A stretch of DNA of 64,000 bases from Theristus sp. LFF4_11 (GCA_030248135.1 JASANC010004661.1:1-64000); one strand, 5' to 3'. Positions 12,415 to 26,298 are shown, numbered from the stretch's first letter. Notes: generated from the letters alone by a model not told the origin. Numbers and translations are program-made.

Positions 12415-15400
12415 ATGGATAAGTTCATTCCCATCTTCGTGCTATCTGTTCATACCACCGCGACATTAGCGCAACCAAATTGGGACTGGCTGTATAAAAC
12501 AAATGCTATTGAAACCACGAGGTTTCCAACGACCACAATTTCACAAAAACAACGTCGATGCGTTGAATACATTCGTTGTTGTCAATATCATGGAGAAAAT
12601 TGGTGTCGGCGAAACTTCGTGAGGCCACGGCGATGTGCACATGTGGTACGTGACCACGTCCGTTGGTTTTGTTGACATCGTTTCTATTTTTGTTCGCTAT
12701 GTTCGTAACAAATGCAATTTTTGAAAAATTCGCTTTTGACTTTTTCAGACGCAGCTGAAAGATCAAGTACCAGCTGGTAAGTTTTATTTACTCCTTATCT
12801 TGTACTTCACAGCAGAATTTCTACATATCTGCTCATTATGCTCATCGATAAAACTTATTTTCAGAAGCGATAATTTTACCGCTCGATCTCAGTTTTACGT
12901 CACAACTGAAATCCATATACACTTTCAAAAACAACCGGAGAAGAAAGCATCGTTCAGAATCTAATAATGCATCGTCATCTTCTGAAGACACCGATGAAGA
13001 TAACGGGGGTCGTTGGTTTAATGGCATAATTCCGTACGAAATCGTGTTTGAGGTACCCGAGGAATTCGAACGAACAATCAGTTCACAAAACAAAGATCGA
13101 ATTCGCAACGATGTTCTCGAAGCGATTACTATTTTGGAGGATACAAGCTGCGTCCAATTTATTCCGGTTCTTTCGAAGCGTATGCCTTACGTGCGTATTG
13201 TTGTGACGGAAGATCAATACTCTTGTGAATCAGCCATTGGTCGATTGCCCAACCAGTTGGTTTTAAAATTTAATTAAATTATGCCCGTTTTCGGTGATTT
13301 ATTTACATTCGGCGCAAAAAAAATTAAGCACAGAATTTTTTTAGATATCAGCCGCAACAAATTACAATTGGGTACCATTGTCACGCAGAGGAATACGGTA
13401 CCTCCGTTGTGTGGAGAATAGTGCATCAGTTGATGCATACGCTTGGATTTATTCATGAACATCAACGCGCCGATCGTGATGACTTCCTCTGGTTTGACGA
13501 GAACAATCTTTATGTATGCAAGTTTTTATTTCTCTTGTTGCAATGATTTTTCTTTTCCTTAAAAATACTTTAAGCAAATAATCGGCAATTAGAAAAATCT
13601 CGTTAAAACTGAGGAGCAGCTTATGTGTTGTTGTACATGCGAACACTTATATTTTAAATATTTATGATGTGGTCCATGAACCTTATTGCTCACTTAATGC
13701 AGTTGACTATTATTACAAACCGAGAAAAATATGACGTTTTTAAATTCGTTTTATGCGATTTTCAGGATTCTGACAAATTTAATTACGAATTAGCAAAACC
13801 ACTGAACGTATCAACCACGTTTGATCTACCTTACGACTACGCATCACTGTTACACTACCCGACGAGATCCACGGCTACCAGATTTCCTCAGATGGACGTT
13901 ATTCGTCCAAGCCGGCATATCAACCCTGCCCGTTTGGGCCGTGAAGAAGGTTTGAGCAGATTGGATGCGGAGCGAATAAATCGACTGTACGGGTGTAATC
14001 CGCCCAAACCATCAAGGTATGCAAATTATTGTGCAGAGTTTTCTACTACCCCACATTAAAAATCCAAAACCCATGCCAAAATTTATTTTAAATTTTGTTC
14101 CATGTCAAAGTTTCTTCCACAATGTTAAAAACTGCAAGTAAGTGATAGCATGAAATTTTGGCACAGATTGAATTTTTAACACATTCAATTTTGGCTTGGA
14201 TTTTAATATGAATTTCGGCATTTTTAGCATGCCTGAACAGCTGATAATAGGTAACGATGTATTGTGTACGTCCACATCATTTAAAAACAATCGTTTTTAG
14301 AAGACATCGTTCATTCACCCAGACCATCAATCGTTTTTCGTTTCAGATTGTCGAGAAGAATTGAATCGTCTCAAAAGATACAATTTACTGAAGAGCCATT
14401 AACTGCTGCATCCCCTACTACAGAAAGTACACTTGCGGTGACAACGACACCGCCGTCAACAACAACCACGATAATTTTAAAAGAGCTAAAACCGGCAGCA
14501 GCAGCGAAACCACAAAGCGAAGACGTTTTGAGAAGGCAAAGTGGGCAAGATATGTTTAAAAACGCACGATGCGCGCACCGATGCACTACCAATATGTCTT
14601 CTTTGATTTGTCACGCCCACGCAGAACTACGCTGCCAACAATTTTGTCGATTTGTTCACAAGCTGTACGTTGGTTGCTGTGATATGGAACGAGAACGCTG
14701 CCTATGTGGCTTTGCTTGCACTCCACCAACGACCACGACAACGGCGGCCACCACAAAAACCTCTTCACTAACCACTCGACGACCCTTAACCATATTTATG
14801 CACTTCAATAAGTGTAACGCGAATGAATTTGATTCTTGTCTTCTTTCTCATAATGAGGAATACTGCGACTGGGCGTTTGATCAGGAATGCAAAGAAGGCA
14901 ATCATCGAGAGCCCGAAACGGAGTTCGATGTGCCAATCGAGCGAACACAAACAAAGCGTGCTCTGCAATGGTTCGAAGCTGTGGTAAATTGGCATTTTTC
15001 AGAGTGTGTAGTTTGAGTCAGTCGAAACTTACTCAGAATCAGAGGAAAGTCTCACCATTGCCTAGATGCATTATTTGTAATCTTTCAGACTACGGTGGCG
15101 CCTGCCCCTCCTATTACCACACCACGAAACATCTTATTCAAGAAGTGTACTGCTTCTGAGTGGTACAACTGTGTTGATAAAATGCCAGACGATCGATGCG
15201 ACAGCGCTTGGCGCCGCATCTGTGACCCACCAGAAGAAGTAACTGAAGCGACAAGTCCGACAACAACTCTATCTGTAAGGAAAAACATATCTCTTAACGT
15301 CACCACTTCCTTTGTGATGAAAATTGCTGAATTTCAGACCACTACTGCAAATACCAAGCAGCGAACAAAACGACGGCGACGCATCAACGACCATCACCTT

Positions 15401-16652
15401 TTGCGCAATCGTCGCAGACTGACTCTGCGTCGAAGAACAGCGGTCAGTACTCCGCCATCACAACTGGTCCGCACCTCCCGGACACCAACCGTTGATTTCA
15501 ACGGCGTAACAACAAGAATAATTCTTGTTGAAAAGATTCGCACCAGACCGGCAAGAACAACAGCGACACCTACTTCGGCGGCAGCAACTTCAGCAACTTC
15601 TGCTGCCAGTTCATCTTCAACAACTTCCCATTTTATTTCAACCTTAACTTCAACGACGTCGCCTGAAACTTTAAGTTCTGCAACATCTCCAACTACGACA
15701 TCTTCAACGCCTTCCTCTATTATGACAACGTCAACATTTTCTTCAACCATTCCAGTTTCAAGTACGTCTTCAGCTTCAACTATAACCAATGTTCCTGTGG
15801 CGACATTTTCCGCAACCGCCAATGGAAACAGAATTACAGCGAGTCCAATACTAACAACACTACTTCAAAAACAGTCTACGAAGGGTCCATCGAAAAACAC
15901 AACTAATCAGCAACACATTTCTAGTGTTGTTTCTTTAACAACTACTAGGAGGGTTTTCCCAACAACGCCACTTTTTAACGGGTTACTGTCGTCTACAACG
16001 AAACGAGCTCGCAACGAGTCACAATCAATCAACCCGCGATGTCACCTGTTAGGGCGTCCACCAGTGTCTCAAGACAACAACAGATTTTGTGATGGTGTTA
16101 GTAGAACGCTTTCAAAAGATCAGCGATTATGGTATTATGATCATCAGAAACGTCGCTGTCTACCATTCAAAATATGTCCAGACGAAGCTGAGAATTTTGA
16201 TTTGACAATGTACATAAATCACTATCAGATATGGACGGACTGCTTCATTGAATGCGGTTAGTTTTCCAGAAAGCAATGTTCCTTTAGCCACTTATGTCGG
16301 CACATGTTATTTTATGACACTTCTTTTTTGCACATGTGGTCACATAAAATCGTTCTGATACAAAATTTTTTATGTTATACAAGTTCATTGACCACAGGTT
16401 TTTGATTATAAATTATCGGCATTTCGTTGGTGTTTCTTTGCAGGGGTGCCCAATTTGTCTACCATCGTTCATTCAATATGTGCTGATGCGGTCATTGAGG
16501 GGGATGGAACTTTCCCTGCGACTACCACAAAGTCGTTCAAGAGTTGTGTCCGCGAGCGCATGAACATGTTGCTAAGAGCGTTGATCATCGGTAAATGGAG
16601 GAGAAGAATAAAAGAAACAATGGAGCGGATCAATATTGAATTTACCGAATAA
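12415..16652 (+). CDS. Astacin-like protein 1 (predicted catalytically dead), multidomain, secreted
   Basis: Nine exons join in one frame (1006 aa): 12415-12645, 12749-12776, 12865-13255, 13345-13513, 13766-14016, 14347-14983, 15089-15274, 15338-16256, 16444-16652. Residues 1-20 are a signal peptide. A four-Cys module follows (C49-C74), then the 28-nt microexon, a short basic/acidic propeptide (RRRK at 111-114), and an astacin domain from about residue 135 (RWFNGIIPYEI). The zinc site is H244, H248, H254, but residue 245 is Gln where active enzymes have the catalytic Glu, and the Met-turn is SLLHY (Leu302). Ser/Thr-rich linkers separate a Cys-rich domain of defensin-like spacing (14570-14724), two more four-Cys modules (KCNANEF..., KCTASEW...), a very long Ser/Thr mucin-like stretch, and a divergent Kunitz-like domain (16039-16256). 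The last exon has no lustrin-type Cys pattern, unlike genes 2 and 3. Likely a secreted pseudoprotease that still binds zinc or substrate. Confidence 0.8.
14570..14724 (+). other. Cys-rich domain with defensin-like (CS-alpha-beta) spacing, gene 1
   Basis: Within exon 6. The core spacing is C-x7-C-x3-C-x9-CC-x6-C-x-C, preceded by a CxxxC pair and followed by one more Cys. The C-x3-C plus C-x-C pattern with G-C before the last group is that of the CS-alpha-beta fold, but homology was not tested. The gene 2 copy has identical spacing; gene 3 has a longer loop. Confidence 0.5.
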
Positions 16653-17541
16653 TGGTTTCTTCTATTATTTTCTGGTAGTCGAGGAAATGTTTTGATTTGG
16701 TAAAAAGTAATGGCCACGAGCCACGACTTTGAAGTGCTGTAGCGCGCAAACCGTTCCCACAAATTGCATTGAAATTTTAACCAGGTACTAACAAAAGTTG
16801 AGCTTAGATTTCTGCTAATTTTCGTGCAGAAACATGTAACATGCGAACGGTGCCTTTATAATTAAAGCCTAAAACACGAAAGCCTAAAACACATTTTCAT
16901 CCTTTTCCAATATTTGCTCTGCAACCGTTGCTCTTTTTCACTAAAGCAGAGAAACCCAGCTTAAATTTTTTTTTCACATTGGATTATTACATGAGTATAC
17001 AAGTTTTGTTGAAACTGACAACTTTGGAATTTGAAACATTTTTCAGATTTTTTCCAATCCAAAACAGTAATTTGAGTTTGTAGCGTTTGTTTCTCTTTTT
17101 AGGAAGAAGGCGTATTTTTTAGTAAGTCAAGTTTGTGAAAACATAAATTTTATTTTGTTGTAAAATCTGCCTTCAAACGCAATTATATAAAAAACGTGGC
17201 TGAAATTTGTGAAACACGCAGCAAAAAAATTCAGAATGCAAAAATCATCTTTTTTAATTGGGCATTTATGGGCTTTCATTCCGTTTTACTTAAAAAACTA
17301 CAGGATTTGTAAGCTGCCTGCTTCCGGTTGTAATTTCAGTTAAAATGGTTGAACGGTTGGCGCGCTATGGCGCTTCAATTCATGGGCACTACTTTTGCGC
17401 CACCCTGTAGAATAAAATGTATCAGCTGTGTGTCACGTGAAAAATGTTAGCAGATTGTTTAGTTTTCTGCATTTAACTTGCATGCATACTGTAAACAGTT
17501 AACAGCGAATGAAGCAAGTCTGCGATTTTTGGTGCAATGTA
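16653..17541. other. Intergenic, no gene seen
   Basis: AT-rich spacer after astacin gene 1. No domain-bearing open frame, no clear inverted-repeat element. Confidence 0.4.
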
Positions 17542-18266
17542 CAGGGTGGGCTAGAAAAACTACCGGATTTCAAACACCGGATCTCGCGTCTAGTTTAAGG
17601 TATAAGGCTGAAATTTGGAAACGTAGACCTGAGGTTCGCATGTTTATTGGAATCAACGATGTTAGTTTGCAACTGATTTGGTTCAGCTTCTCAATATGAG
17701 TCAAGTGTCTGAGTCATTTTTGCGTTCACCATCTTTCATTTTTCCCTTGAGAACTTCAATATCGGTTTGTTTGTTTGCAGTGCGTCCCAGTCGTTTCAAA
17801 TGTATTCAACATCAAATGGCAGTCACCTTGTGTTGCACTTTTTACACAGCGTCCTTTCAGTCAAAAAATTCAAATTTTCACTTTATTCAAAAAAAATATT
17901 GTTAAAAAACGCATAAACAGAAAAAAAATTATAAAAATTTAAAAAAATGCGAACCAAAATTTTTAAAATTCAGACCCACATACATCATGTATCATCTACT
18001 ATTTTTGTATCGAGACTCAATGCGCGCATAAATAGGTCAGCAGTTGCATGCACGACGCGGGAATTCAAAAATGGAAAATTGACTCGAGTCCGCTAAATAT
18101 GGCCGGGTCACTTAGGCTGCTGTGAACTGCCACATCAGGATTAAAACTCGTTTTACTTTTTGCGTCTGCAAACGCATTCAGTCGCTGAACCCAAGCAAAT
18201 TATGATACCTCCAACCAGATGCAAGATAGAGCAATTCGAAATCCGGTAATTTTTTGGCCCACCCTG
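17542..18266. mobile_element. TA-flanked element with CAGGGTGGGC ends
   Basis: Ends CAGGGTGGGCTAG... and its complement ...GGCCCACCCTG, with subterminal CCGGATTT/AAATCCGG, flanked by TA at 17540-17541 and 18267-18268. Ends of this kind belong to Tc1/mariner-type elements. No transposase frame. Partial relatives start near 31022 and in the 36410-36600 and 39060-39240 regions. Confidence 0.7.
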
Positions 18267-18690
18267 TACATATAATTAAACAAAATTCTAACCACAGCCA
18301 CTCTGTGTTCTTTCTTACCAACCACACTTTAGTTGGTAAACCGTGTTTGTTATTTTGTTCATAAAACGTTAACAACACTTTCTGCAACTATCGCATAACC
18401 TTGTTCTTCTGCAGTATCATGCGGATGCGCGAGCGAGCGCCAGCGAGCGGAGAGCGCATCACGCATAATATGAGCCGTTATCCCCTCGCGCGCTTTTTTC
18501 AAATTTGCTCGCTGCGTCCTGCGAGCATAGTATAAGCCACAAACTTGGTTCCGTGCACACGAAACGAACACCCAAAGTTGTGCTTGGAGCCGCGAAAAAA
18601 TTTTTATCCGACTACTTTTCATACGCTGTAGACACGAAAAACCTATTCTGAAAACAGTGTTACTTCTTTCCCTTTGTCCTTTTTTTTCAG

Positions 18691-19350
18691 GTATTGACGA
18701 TTTCGGGCGAATCGGCCGTCGAAATTGGCGAAATCGGTCCAGAAACGAAAAACAAGAAAAGGGTGTTTTCCAGGGTAATTCAATGCGCTGATTACGGATT
18801 TTGGGTTAGTTTTCTTACGTGAGCAACTCTAGATACTGAATCGTGACGATTTCGGGCGAATCGGCCGTGGAAATTGGCGAAATCGGTCCAGAAACGAAAA
18901 ATAAGAAAACGATGTTTTCCAGGGTAATTCAATGCGCTGATCACGGATTTTGTGTTAGTTTTTTTATCTGAGCAACTCTAGATACTGAATCGTGACGATT
19001 TCGGGCGAATCGGCCGTGGAAATTGGCGAAATTGGTCCAGAAATGAAAAACAAAAAAAAAACGGTGTTTTCCATGGTAATTAAATACACTGATCACGGAT
19101 TTTGTGATAGTTTTTTCATGTGAGCAACTCTAGATACCGAATCGTGACGATTTCGGGCGAATCGGCCGTGGAATTTAGTGAAACCGGTCCAGAAATGAAA
19201 AACAAGAAGTCGGTGTTTTCTATGGTAATTCATTGCGCCGATCACGGCTTTTGGGTCAGTTTTCTTATGTGAGCAATTTCTAGGTACTGAATCGTGACGA
19301 TTTTGGGCGAATCGGCCGTAGAAATAGCATAGACGAAATTGGCCTAAAAA
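18691..19350. repeat. Satellite array, ~150-bp unit, about 4.5 copies
   Basis: The word GACGATTTCGGGCGAATCGG recurs with spacing 149, 149, 152 and 150 (from 18696, 18845, 18994, 19146, 19296). Each unit also has CGGTCCAGAAA and AGCAACTCTAGATACTGA. Units drift toward the right end. The same satellite reappears at 63682-64000 and runs off the window. Confidence 0.9.
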
Positions 19351-19431
19351 CGAAAAATGAAAAACCTGAGTTGTGTGCCCAACGTATTGTGATTTTGGTC
19401 CGACCTTCGGGGCTTATGTAAAAGTCAGAAT

Positions 19432-20465
19432 ATTATCTAAAAATGCGGGAGACGCATATAAAAGGAGGAATATGGCCTTGTGTAAGCAGTGAAAGACTTG
19501 GCTCGACAACCTTTTCAAGTCTCTGATGTGGTACACACGGATACAAGTACATAAGAGTCATATTTTTGCGCCGTTTATTTTTTATTTAGGTTGCAAGTGG
19601 CAACCCTCGTACATTGTAGACAAATGAAACTTTCACATTTGCCTTTTTCTAGCATTTAGCGACCTCTAAAACCACTAAAATAACGATCAGACTTTAGATC
19701 GCTGACACTGGTTTGCACAAAGTGTATCGCAGAGGCATTGGGAACGCAAGGTCTCCTTCTGTGGCAATGACTCACCGGTTTATCCTGGCACAAGAGTTTG
19801 GTAAAAAGGGTGAAAATCAACGGAAGACAACACTTTTTGCACTGGTGCTGCTGTATGCACAGCGGTGCGTACGTTAGCAACAACGATAAAGCTACATGCA
19901 GCAATGTTTTGCAATCTCTGATGTTTCTGTTTTTTGCACAGAATTTACAGTATAGCCGATTAAACATGGCAGCTTTTTTCAGGGTGCAAGGAGCGCGCGA
20001 ATTTTGAATAAAAGAAAAAGAAGTTCAGAAACCAAATTGTATGCCAAATTTGACGCGTTTTTTAAGCTAATGGATTATCCGTATTATTCTGTTCATTCTT
20101 TCTCCCTTGCACACATGATTGGAAATTATGTTGGCATTTTTGAAAAAGACAACTCCTAGTCAACGACTAATCCCGCCTTGACGGACTGCCTCATTTATTC
20201 GGCCATGCTGTTCAGAATTTCGCACATGATGTGATTTTAGACTAAACTGAAGAGGACAATTGAAAAATATCTAGATAACTTCAAAATTTTTACGCTTTTC
20301 AACAAGCTTGTAAACAACAAACGCGGCGCAAAAATATGACTCTTATGTACTTGTATCCGTGTGTACCACATCAGAGACTTGAAAAGGTTGTCGAGCCAAG
20401 TCTTTCACTGCTTACACAAGGCCATATTCCTCCTTTTATATGCGTCTCCCGCATTTTTAGATAAT
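19432..20465. mobile_element. Element with ~141-bp terminal inverted repeats
   Basis: Arms 19432-19572 and 20325-20465 are almost exact reverse complements (ends ATTATCTAAAAATGCGGGAG). The interior has no transposase and hosts the MITE at 19948-20210. A piece of the same terminus is found inside the palindrome spacer near 9495-9521. Confidence 0.7.
19948..20210. mobile_element. MITE copy, same family as 6549-6813
   Basis: Starts CAGTATAGCCGATTAAA after a TA (19946-19947) and ends in the complement of CAGCATGGCCGAATAAA. Internal sequence aligns to the 6549-6813 copy in inverse orientation. The right TA has decayed to TT. Confidence 0.65.
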
Positions 20466-21034
20466 TGTGAATAAGCCTCCGATTTAAAGTTGAAAACTGA
20501 ATGTGCATTTTGCTAAATTACATTGACCGAAATAAACACGCAGTGATGTGCAGCAGATATTTGAGCGCAGTATTGATCGAGCTTTAGAGAAATCGAATGC
20601 TGATATCGACTTTATTCAACAGGAGGTTTGTTGAAATAAAACAGCTAAAGCACACAAACACGTTTTCATCTCAACTACGGAAGCTTTCGATGACTAACAA
20701 ATTTTTAGGTACTTTTCAATTATTTTATGTGACACTGAAAAAAATGTTCTAATTGTTTCGATTTCGAACACGTTGTTTTTAAGAAACAATTTTTTCTTAA
20801 ACAACAATTCAAAACATAAACAATGAATGGGCATGGTCATAAGATTTTTGCAAACGTTTAGAAACTCCGTAAATCGCTTGTCATTTTTTTGTTTCAAAAA
20901 AATTCTTCAATTTATGAGGGCCAAAAAAAAGCTTCATGAAAATTGTTCCTGAAAAAATGGCGACCGAAATCGATAAAAAAATCAGTTCGTGTTTCGAGAT
21001 CGAGCCTCTGTTCTTTATGCTTTCAGGTGCTGCA
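20466..21034. other. Upstream region of astacin gene 2
   Basis: AT-rich, no separate gene. The open frame of exon 1 extends back to an in-frame ATG at 20936, but the signal peptide fits the ATG at 21035 better, so this stretch is treated as 5' flank or UTR. Confidence 0.4.
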
Positions 21035-24000
21035 ATGAATATGATGAGTGAAATTGCTGCAATTTTAATCAGCCTTACTGTTTTGGTGTCTGTCACATTC
21101 GGGCAGTTCACAAACAGGAACTGCAACGAATACATCAGATGTAGTCAACATTATGGTGAACATCATTGCCGTGGCAAGTGGATGCAAGTGACACCAGATT
21201 GCCTGGTATGTTTATCGCCGTTTTCTATTAGCTCGTGGTTAGCAGCCGCAATAGCACAAGTTGTTTTTCAGATCCTTATGAAAGATAGAGTTCCAACGGG
21301 TAAGTACAGGGTACAGTGGGCAAAACAGCTAGTTCTCGAGTCCGCTTCAGTATTTTGGACTCAAATTTAAAACGCTAATTGAGAAATTTATTGCCATTAA
21401 TAGCGTTTAAAAAATCTCATCTGAAAATTCTAATCACCTGAAGCGCAGCGACGTTTTGAACGTCAAAATTCAAAATCGTCGGTTTCGAACGCATCTGTAG
21501 ACGTTCATTGTCGATTTACGAGTTTTACAGTTTTGTTTACCTTTTTCGATTTGATAGAAACGGCACAGCTTTAGCTGATCTTTATTTGGTTTAGTTTTTT
21601 AGCTGAACTACATTTCTCAAAGAAAAGTCACCGGTTATGTAGGCAGGACTACAACATTGAAACGCACTGAAGTTGTCTTTTTCCCATTTTTATTTATTTG
21701 TCACTTATCATTCACATTTTGCAGAAGCAATTGTTATGCCAACTGACACTCCTCTGTCAACGCAACTGCTGAAAATTTTTTCGCCTGATTTTCTAGTTAA
21801 CACTAATTTAAGAAGTTCTGTGCATCATCGAACTTTTTTAAATCATAACCGAACTTCTGGTCGTGTTTCTCGCGATAGTGCTGCACTTTGGCGGAACGCT
21901 ATCGTTCCGTATGAAATTCGGTTTGAAAACATTGCAAACGAGGAGCTACAGCGGATTCACCAGCAAATCCATGGTGCAATCAAAATTTTGGAGTCTGCAA
22001 GCTGTGTACGATTTTTCTCAACGAGCACTCAGCCGGGGCAATTTGGAGTGCTAATCATCGCCACCGAACAACAAGTGGCGTGCGAGTCGCCCGTTGGTAG
22101 ACTGCCAATCAGGTATATTTCCTGTAAAAATCGAGAAACTTGCGGTGCAAATTACTGATGTTTGCACAACTACGGGTGAACATTTTTGTTGAGTTCGCTT
22201 AGAAATCAACCGCAACGAGTCACTCTTGGGCATCACTGCCACGGCCGCGAGTACGGACGGGCGGCCGTGTGGCGCACCGTGCACGAGCTGCTGCACACGC
22301 TCGGCCTCATGCACGAGCACCAGCGAGCCGACCGCGACGCATTTGTTGCGGTCTACTTTGCAAATCTTTATGTGCGTGTTTTGTGCCCAGACTAATATGT
22401 CATGCAAGTGTATGTGCGCGGGACCAGAGACAGCTTTGAAAGCAATGACTTTGCGGGGCTAGCGACAGTATTGAAAGCAATGAGTTTTCCACAATAATAT
22501 TTTGAAACTGTCGAAGCATGCAAGCAAGCATTCTTTCCAGGAGTCTGACAAGTCAAACTACCGGATCGAGGATGGTCGCGCTGTGAGCACTCTTGGTTTG
22601 CCGTACGACTACGATTCCTTAATGCACTATCCCGAGCAATTACCGGCTACCAAAAATCCGCAACATGGAGTGTTACGAGCGCTGAAACGTTTGAACGGTG
22701 TCCGGCTCGGTCACAACGATCACCTCAGTGAAATGGACAAGCTGCGGCTGAATCGACTGTATCGCTGTGCAGCTTCGACTGCGGCCACAAGGTAAGAGGT
22801 GACGTTTTGGCATTTTGGTGACTTTTCCAATGATCCTTTATTGTTTTCCAAATAACAGAAGAACAAAAATCAAAAGCAAAAAGCCAAAAGCTACACAAAA
22901 ACACCTAAAACCATGTGTGAAATCAAGTGCACAAGCTACAGACTTGTGAACTTAACTGTGGACTTCAAGTAAAAATGCTTCCATCGCGAGTGAGTCAAGC
23001 AAGACTCTTCGCTGACCATTGATCGACGAGCCACACTGACTTTTGAAGATCCACGTTGCACCATACTCAACCACAAGAGAGCGCCCATCAATGGACCGAA
23101 ACGACGACCCTGGCGATCACAACAAAACCAGCGGAACCACTGAGCAGACGCGATCGAGAATGCGGTCAACGTTGCGGACACATGCCGGTGAGCCGCTGCG
23201 AACAGCTAGCGAACCGTATGTGCGAGCACTGGTGCCAAAAGCGCACTACTCTGAACGGCGGCTGTTGTGACATGGCTGCGAAACGGTGCGTCTGTGGATC
23301 GTCCGCGTGCGCACAGCGGTCGGGCACGATGGGCACTGATCCGCTGTCGAATACGCCGCCAACAGCGACGACGGTGGGATAGTTTTCGAGTTGCATTAAC
23401 GTCAGTCGGTGTCTCTGCTTTTTCAATGCAATCTAGCTACAACGACAACAGCGCAAGTCAATTCCACTTTCACTGACATTAAGTCTTCTCCCTGGTTCAG
23501 TTTTCAGTTTTCCACCAGGCAACAACAAACACGCCCGTCAGAACAACTCGAACATCACCGACCACAGTTCATCGCGTCACCGCCGATCTGCGTGGCATTT
23601 GTGAAAGCATGCGCAGCTGCACGCAGCAGGGGCTGGCGGAGTGTCAGCGCAAATGGACAGAGCTGAACTGTGCTGTATGTGGTTTGAGGTTTAGTGTTGT
23701 TCTCAGTGGCTGAAAACCATGCCGAACAGTGAAAAAGCAGCGCTACCAAAAGTGTGACAACAAATTGGACTGGACACCCCATCCTCACCGAAAACCGTAC
23801 CGTTAGAGAAACCGTACCGAAGCCGAAACCGAAACCATGACCATTTGCAAAACCATGGAAACCGCTCCATACTATAAAGTTATTAGCGCAAACTAAAAAT
23901 GGGTAGTATAATTTATCAGTTCGTTTTTTTTTTTGGTTTTCGCTGAATCGCGAGCTTTGTGGCTGCGTTTTTTAAATGTCACTGCTTCAGTGGCTGGCTC

Positions 24001-26173
24001 GGCCAACACCAGTGCCAGACACCACTGTTGTCACGGGACAGCCGAGTGTCTGTGATCGTCGCGGTTTCCATGCGTGTGTCACTGAGCGAGGTTACGCATC
24101 ATGCGAACGGCAGTGGCACCAGCAGTGCGTTGAACGTGGCACCACAACAACCGTGGTACGTTGTTATTGGAATGGTTCACTGAAAGCTTGGTGTTGAGAA
24201 TGGTACAGGTTTGTGAATGCAATCTGTGAAGTGAGGATTGCAGTCGCTCGCATCTGTGCGTTACATGAATGAAGCATTGTTTATCATTGGCTTTCCATGC
24301 TGACATTGAGTCCCGAAAACTGCATTGATACTTTTACGCTTCTTTCTGAGCAGTCGTGTATAAACCGGCGAATTTTGTGCATTTAGTCAGGACCACTACT
24401 GGCCGTCGCCAGGGGCGCCGCAGTACGTTTTGTGCACTGTACACCCACTGAATGGGCGGAGTGCACGCAGCAGTCGCATGGCCACCAAACAGAATGCGCG
24501 CACATTTGGCACATGGATTGTGATCACAAACAAGCGGTCTAAATCATTTTGTTAATTTATGGAATACTGGCTTCAAAATCTTATCTTCCTTTCTGTCTTG
24601 CAGACTGCGACAACATCAACCTCTGAAAGTGTTGTCACAGAAATCGAACTCAAAACCAGTCGTACTTCTGTGGACATTCGTCGACGGATACTGCCTGTGC
24701 AACCGCAGGTTACAGGCGTGACGAAGGCAGCGATCGAGACGACAACGACGGCAATGTCGACGAACACTCCACCGAGTGAATCCAACCGAGAAGCAGTCAC
24801 CACCACCAGCGCTGTTGTTGATCACTCCTCGGGGATCACCACTGAAACTGTTCGATCAACGATCAACGAGCGGTGGTCAATGGTGACATCCGACACAGCA
24901 CAGCGACCGCCCACTGAAACCGGCAGTGCACTGCGTGATCAGGCTTGTCATTCGTCCGGCAAACCGCCACTGGCAGCACGGCAATGCAAAACAGCCAGGC
25001 GTCACTGGTATTATGAACACAGATATAAGCTGTGCCTTGCGTTCATGTTGTGCGTTGACAGGGAAGGCCGCACCGGCAACGCATCGCAGCGCTCGAATCG
25101 GTATGAAACGTGGACGAGTTGCCATTTCAGTTGCGGTGCGTTTTCTTCGTTGTTCACTTCTACACTTCCAATGAACAGTTTTTTTACACCACACTCATTT
25201 GTCACAGGCAAAAACGATGAAGAACCGTGTCACGGCGGTTTTCAGCCAGCGATCGACGCTAACAATCACGTGATCTATTGTGCGTCTACGGTTCAAGCAA
25301 AACAGACGACCAACTGCCCAGCGGGATACGAGTGCACATCAATGCAACGTCATTCCGTCTGTTGTAATGAGACCGTGCAGAGTAGGTGGAACTATTATTT
25401 TTTTCACCAATTGCTTTAAAATGTCATCAGCCATGTCATTCATTCTGCGTGCCAACAAATTATAAGTGGTTGAAAATAGTCAAGCAGTACACCAGGCAAA
25501 CCTGAGAAGCTCTTGGATGCTTTTTCTGAGCCACACAGCAGCATCGCCGCCGTGTGCACTGCCAATATAGCGCAGACTCCACGTGCATCCGTTGTCGGTC
25601 CCAGCACTAGCAAGTGATTGTACCGTACAATTTGTACGTCCACCGCTCAGCGCTAACAAACATAAGATCAAAAAAGCCCCGAAAATGTCCACAAGAAAAG
25701 CCGACAGAAGTCATTTTTTGCCATGAAGAATGGTATGGCACGGATATTGTTATGGTATTAACTATGGCCCTCAGAAAGGCGTGGGCAATGCATTTTTAAG
25801 AGTTATGTGATTCTAAAAGAGGCTAATGCATCGAATTTGAAAAACACATCTGCATGACGGTTTTTTAGCAAGTTTTCCTCATCACTAGCTATCATCATTA
25901 TCACTAATTTCAACTGGGTCGTGATGTTGCGCAGGACTTTATGCTGAGAGCTACCGACCGAGCTGTCCAAACGCTAACCATCAAGTTGTGATGCACGAAA
26001 CGTCGGGTGTCCATCAAACTTTGCTCGGCTCCTCATGTGATTTGATCAACTTTTGTCCATCTCCTTCCGAATGTATACCACCCAATCCTGACAAACTTTT
26101 TGCACATTGCTGCGCCCCTAGCGACGACTCCGGTATTACGTTCCACGGTAACAATGATCTTGTAAATAAGTGA
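21035..26173 (+). CDS. Astacin metalloprotease 2 (predicted active), multidomain, secreted
   Basis: Twelve exons join in one frame (915 aa): 21035-21205, 21272-21299, 21725-22112, 22203-22371, 22541-22791, 23049-23373, 23519-23674, 23991-24155, 24387-24536, 24604-25135, 25208-25381, 25935-26173. Signal peptide (1-24), four-Cys module (C30-C56), 28-nt microexon, short propeptide, then an astacin domain starting near LWRNAIVPYEI. The zinc motif HELLHTLGLMHEHQRADRD keeps catalytic Glu224, and the Met-turn SLMHY keeps Met280, so this copy should be an active zinc endopeptidase. C-terminal to it are a defensin-spaced Cys domain (23161-23307), three more four-Cys modules, a Thr/Ser linker, a six-Cys Kunitz-like domain with the WYYE signature, and two lustrin-type Cys domains (CPAGYECTS...CC). 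Exon 4 and exon 5 lengths (169, 251) equal those of gene 1. The acceptor at 23048 and the donor after 24536 are weak, so the 23.0-24.6 kb exons are the least certain. Confidence 0.8.
23161..23307 (+). other. Cys-rich domain with defensin-like spacing, gene 2
   Basis: Spacing C-x7-C-x3-C-x9-CC-x6-C-x-C, with GG before the Cys pair (a gamma-core-like G-x-C arrangement) and a CVC end. Identical spacing to the gene 1 copy. Whether it folds as a defensin is untested. Confidence 0.5.
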
Positions 26174-26298
26174 TAGAAAAACATAGTTCAGTGCGAAAAT
26201 TTTGTTTTTTTTTCTGTCCAGTTTATGGAGTAACTCAGCGACTTGCATGCTGTATAAAACTGTGCATTAGTTCTTATAAAAAATCAGTTGTGTGCTTA

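Noticed and set aside
15394..15822. 142-residue minus-strand frame rich in Val/Glu
   Set aside because: Antisense of the Ser/Thr-repeat linker of astacin gene 1; low complexity explains the missing stops.
18421..18460. Tandem GCGAGCG words as a CRISPR-like or regulatory array
   Set aside because: Too short, without spacers, and the window is clearly animal DNA.
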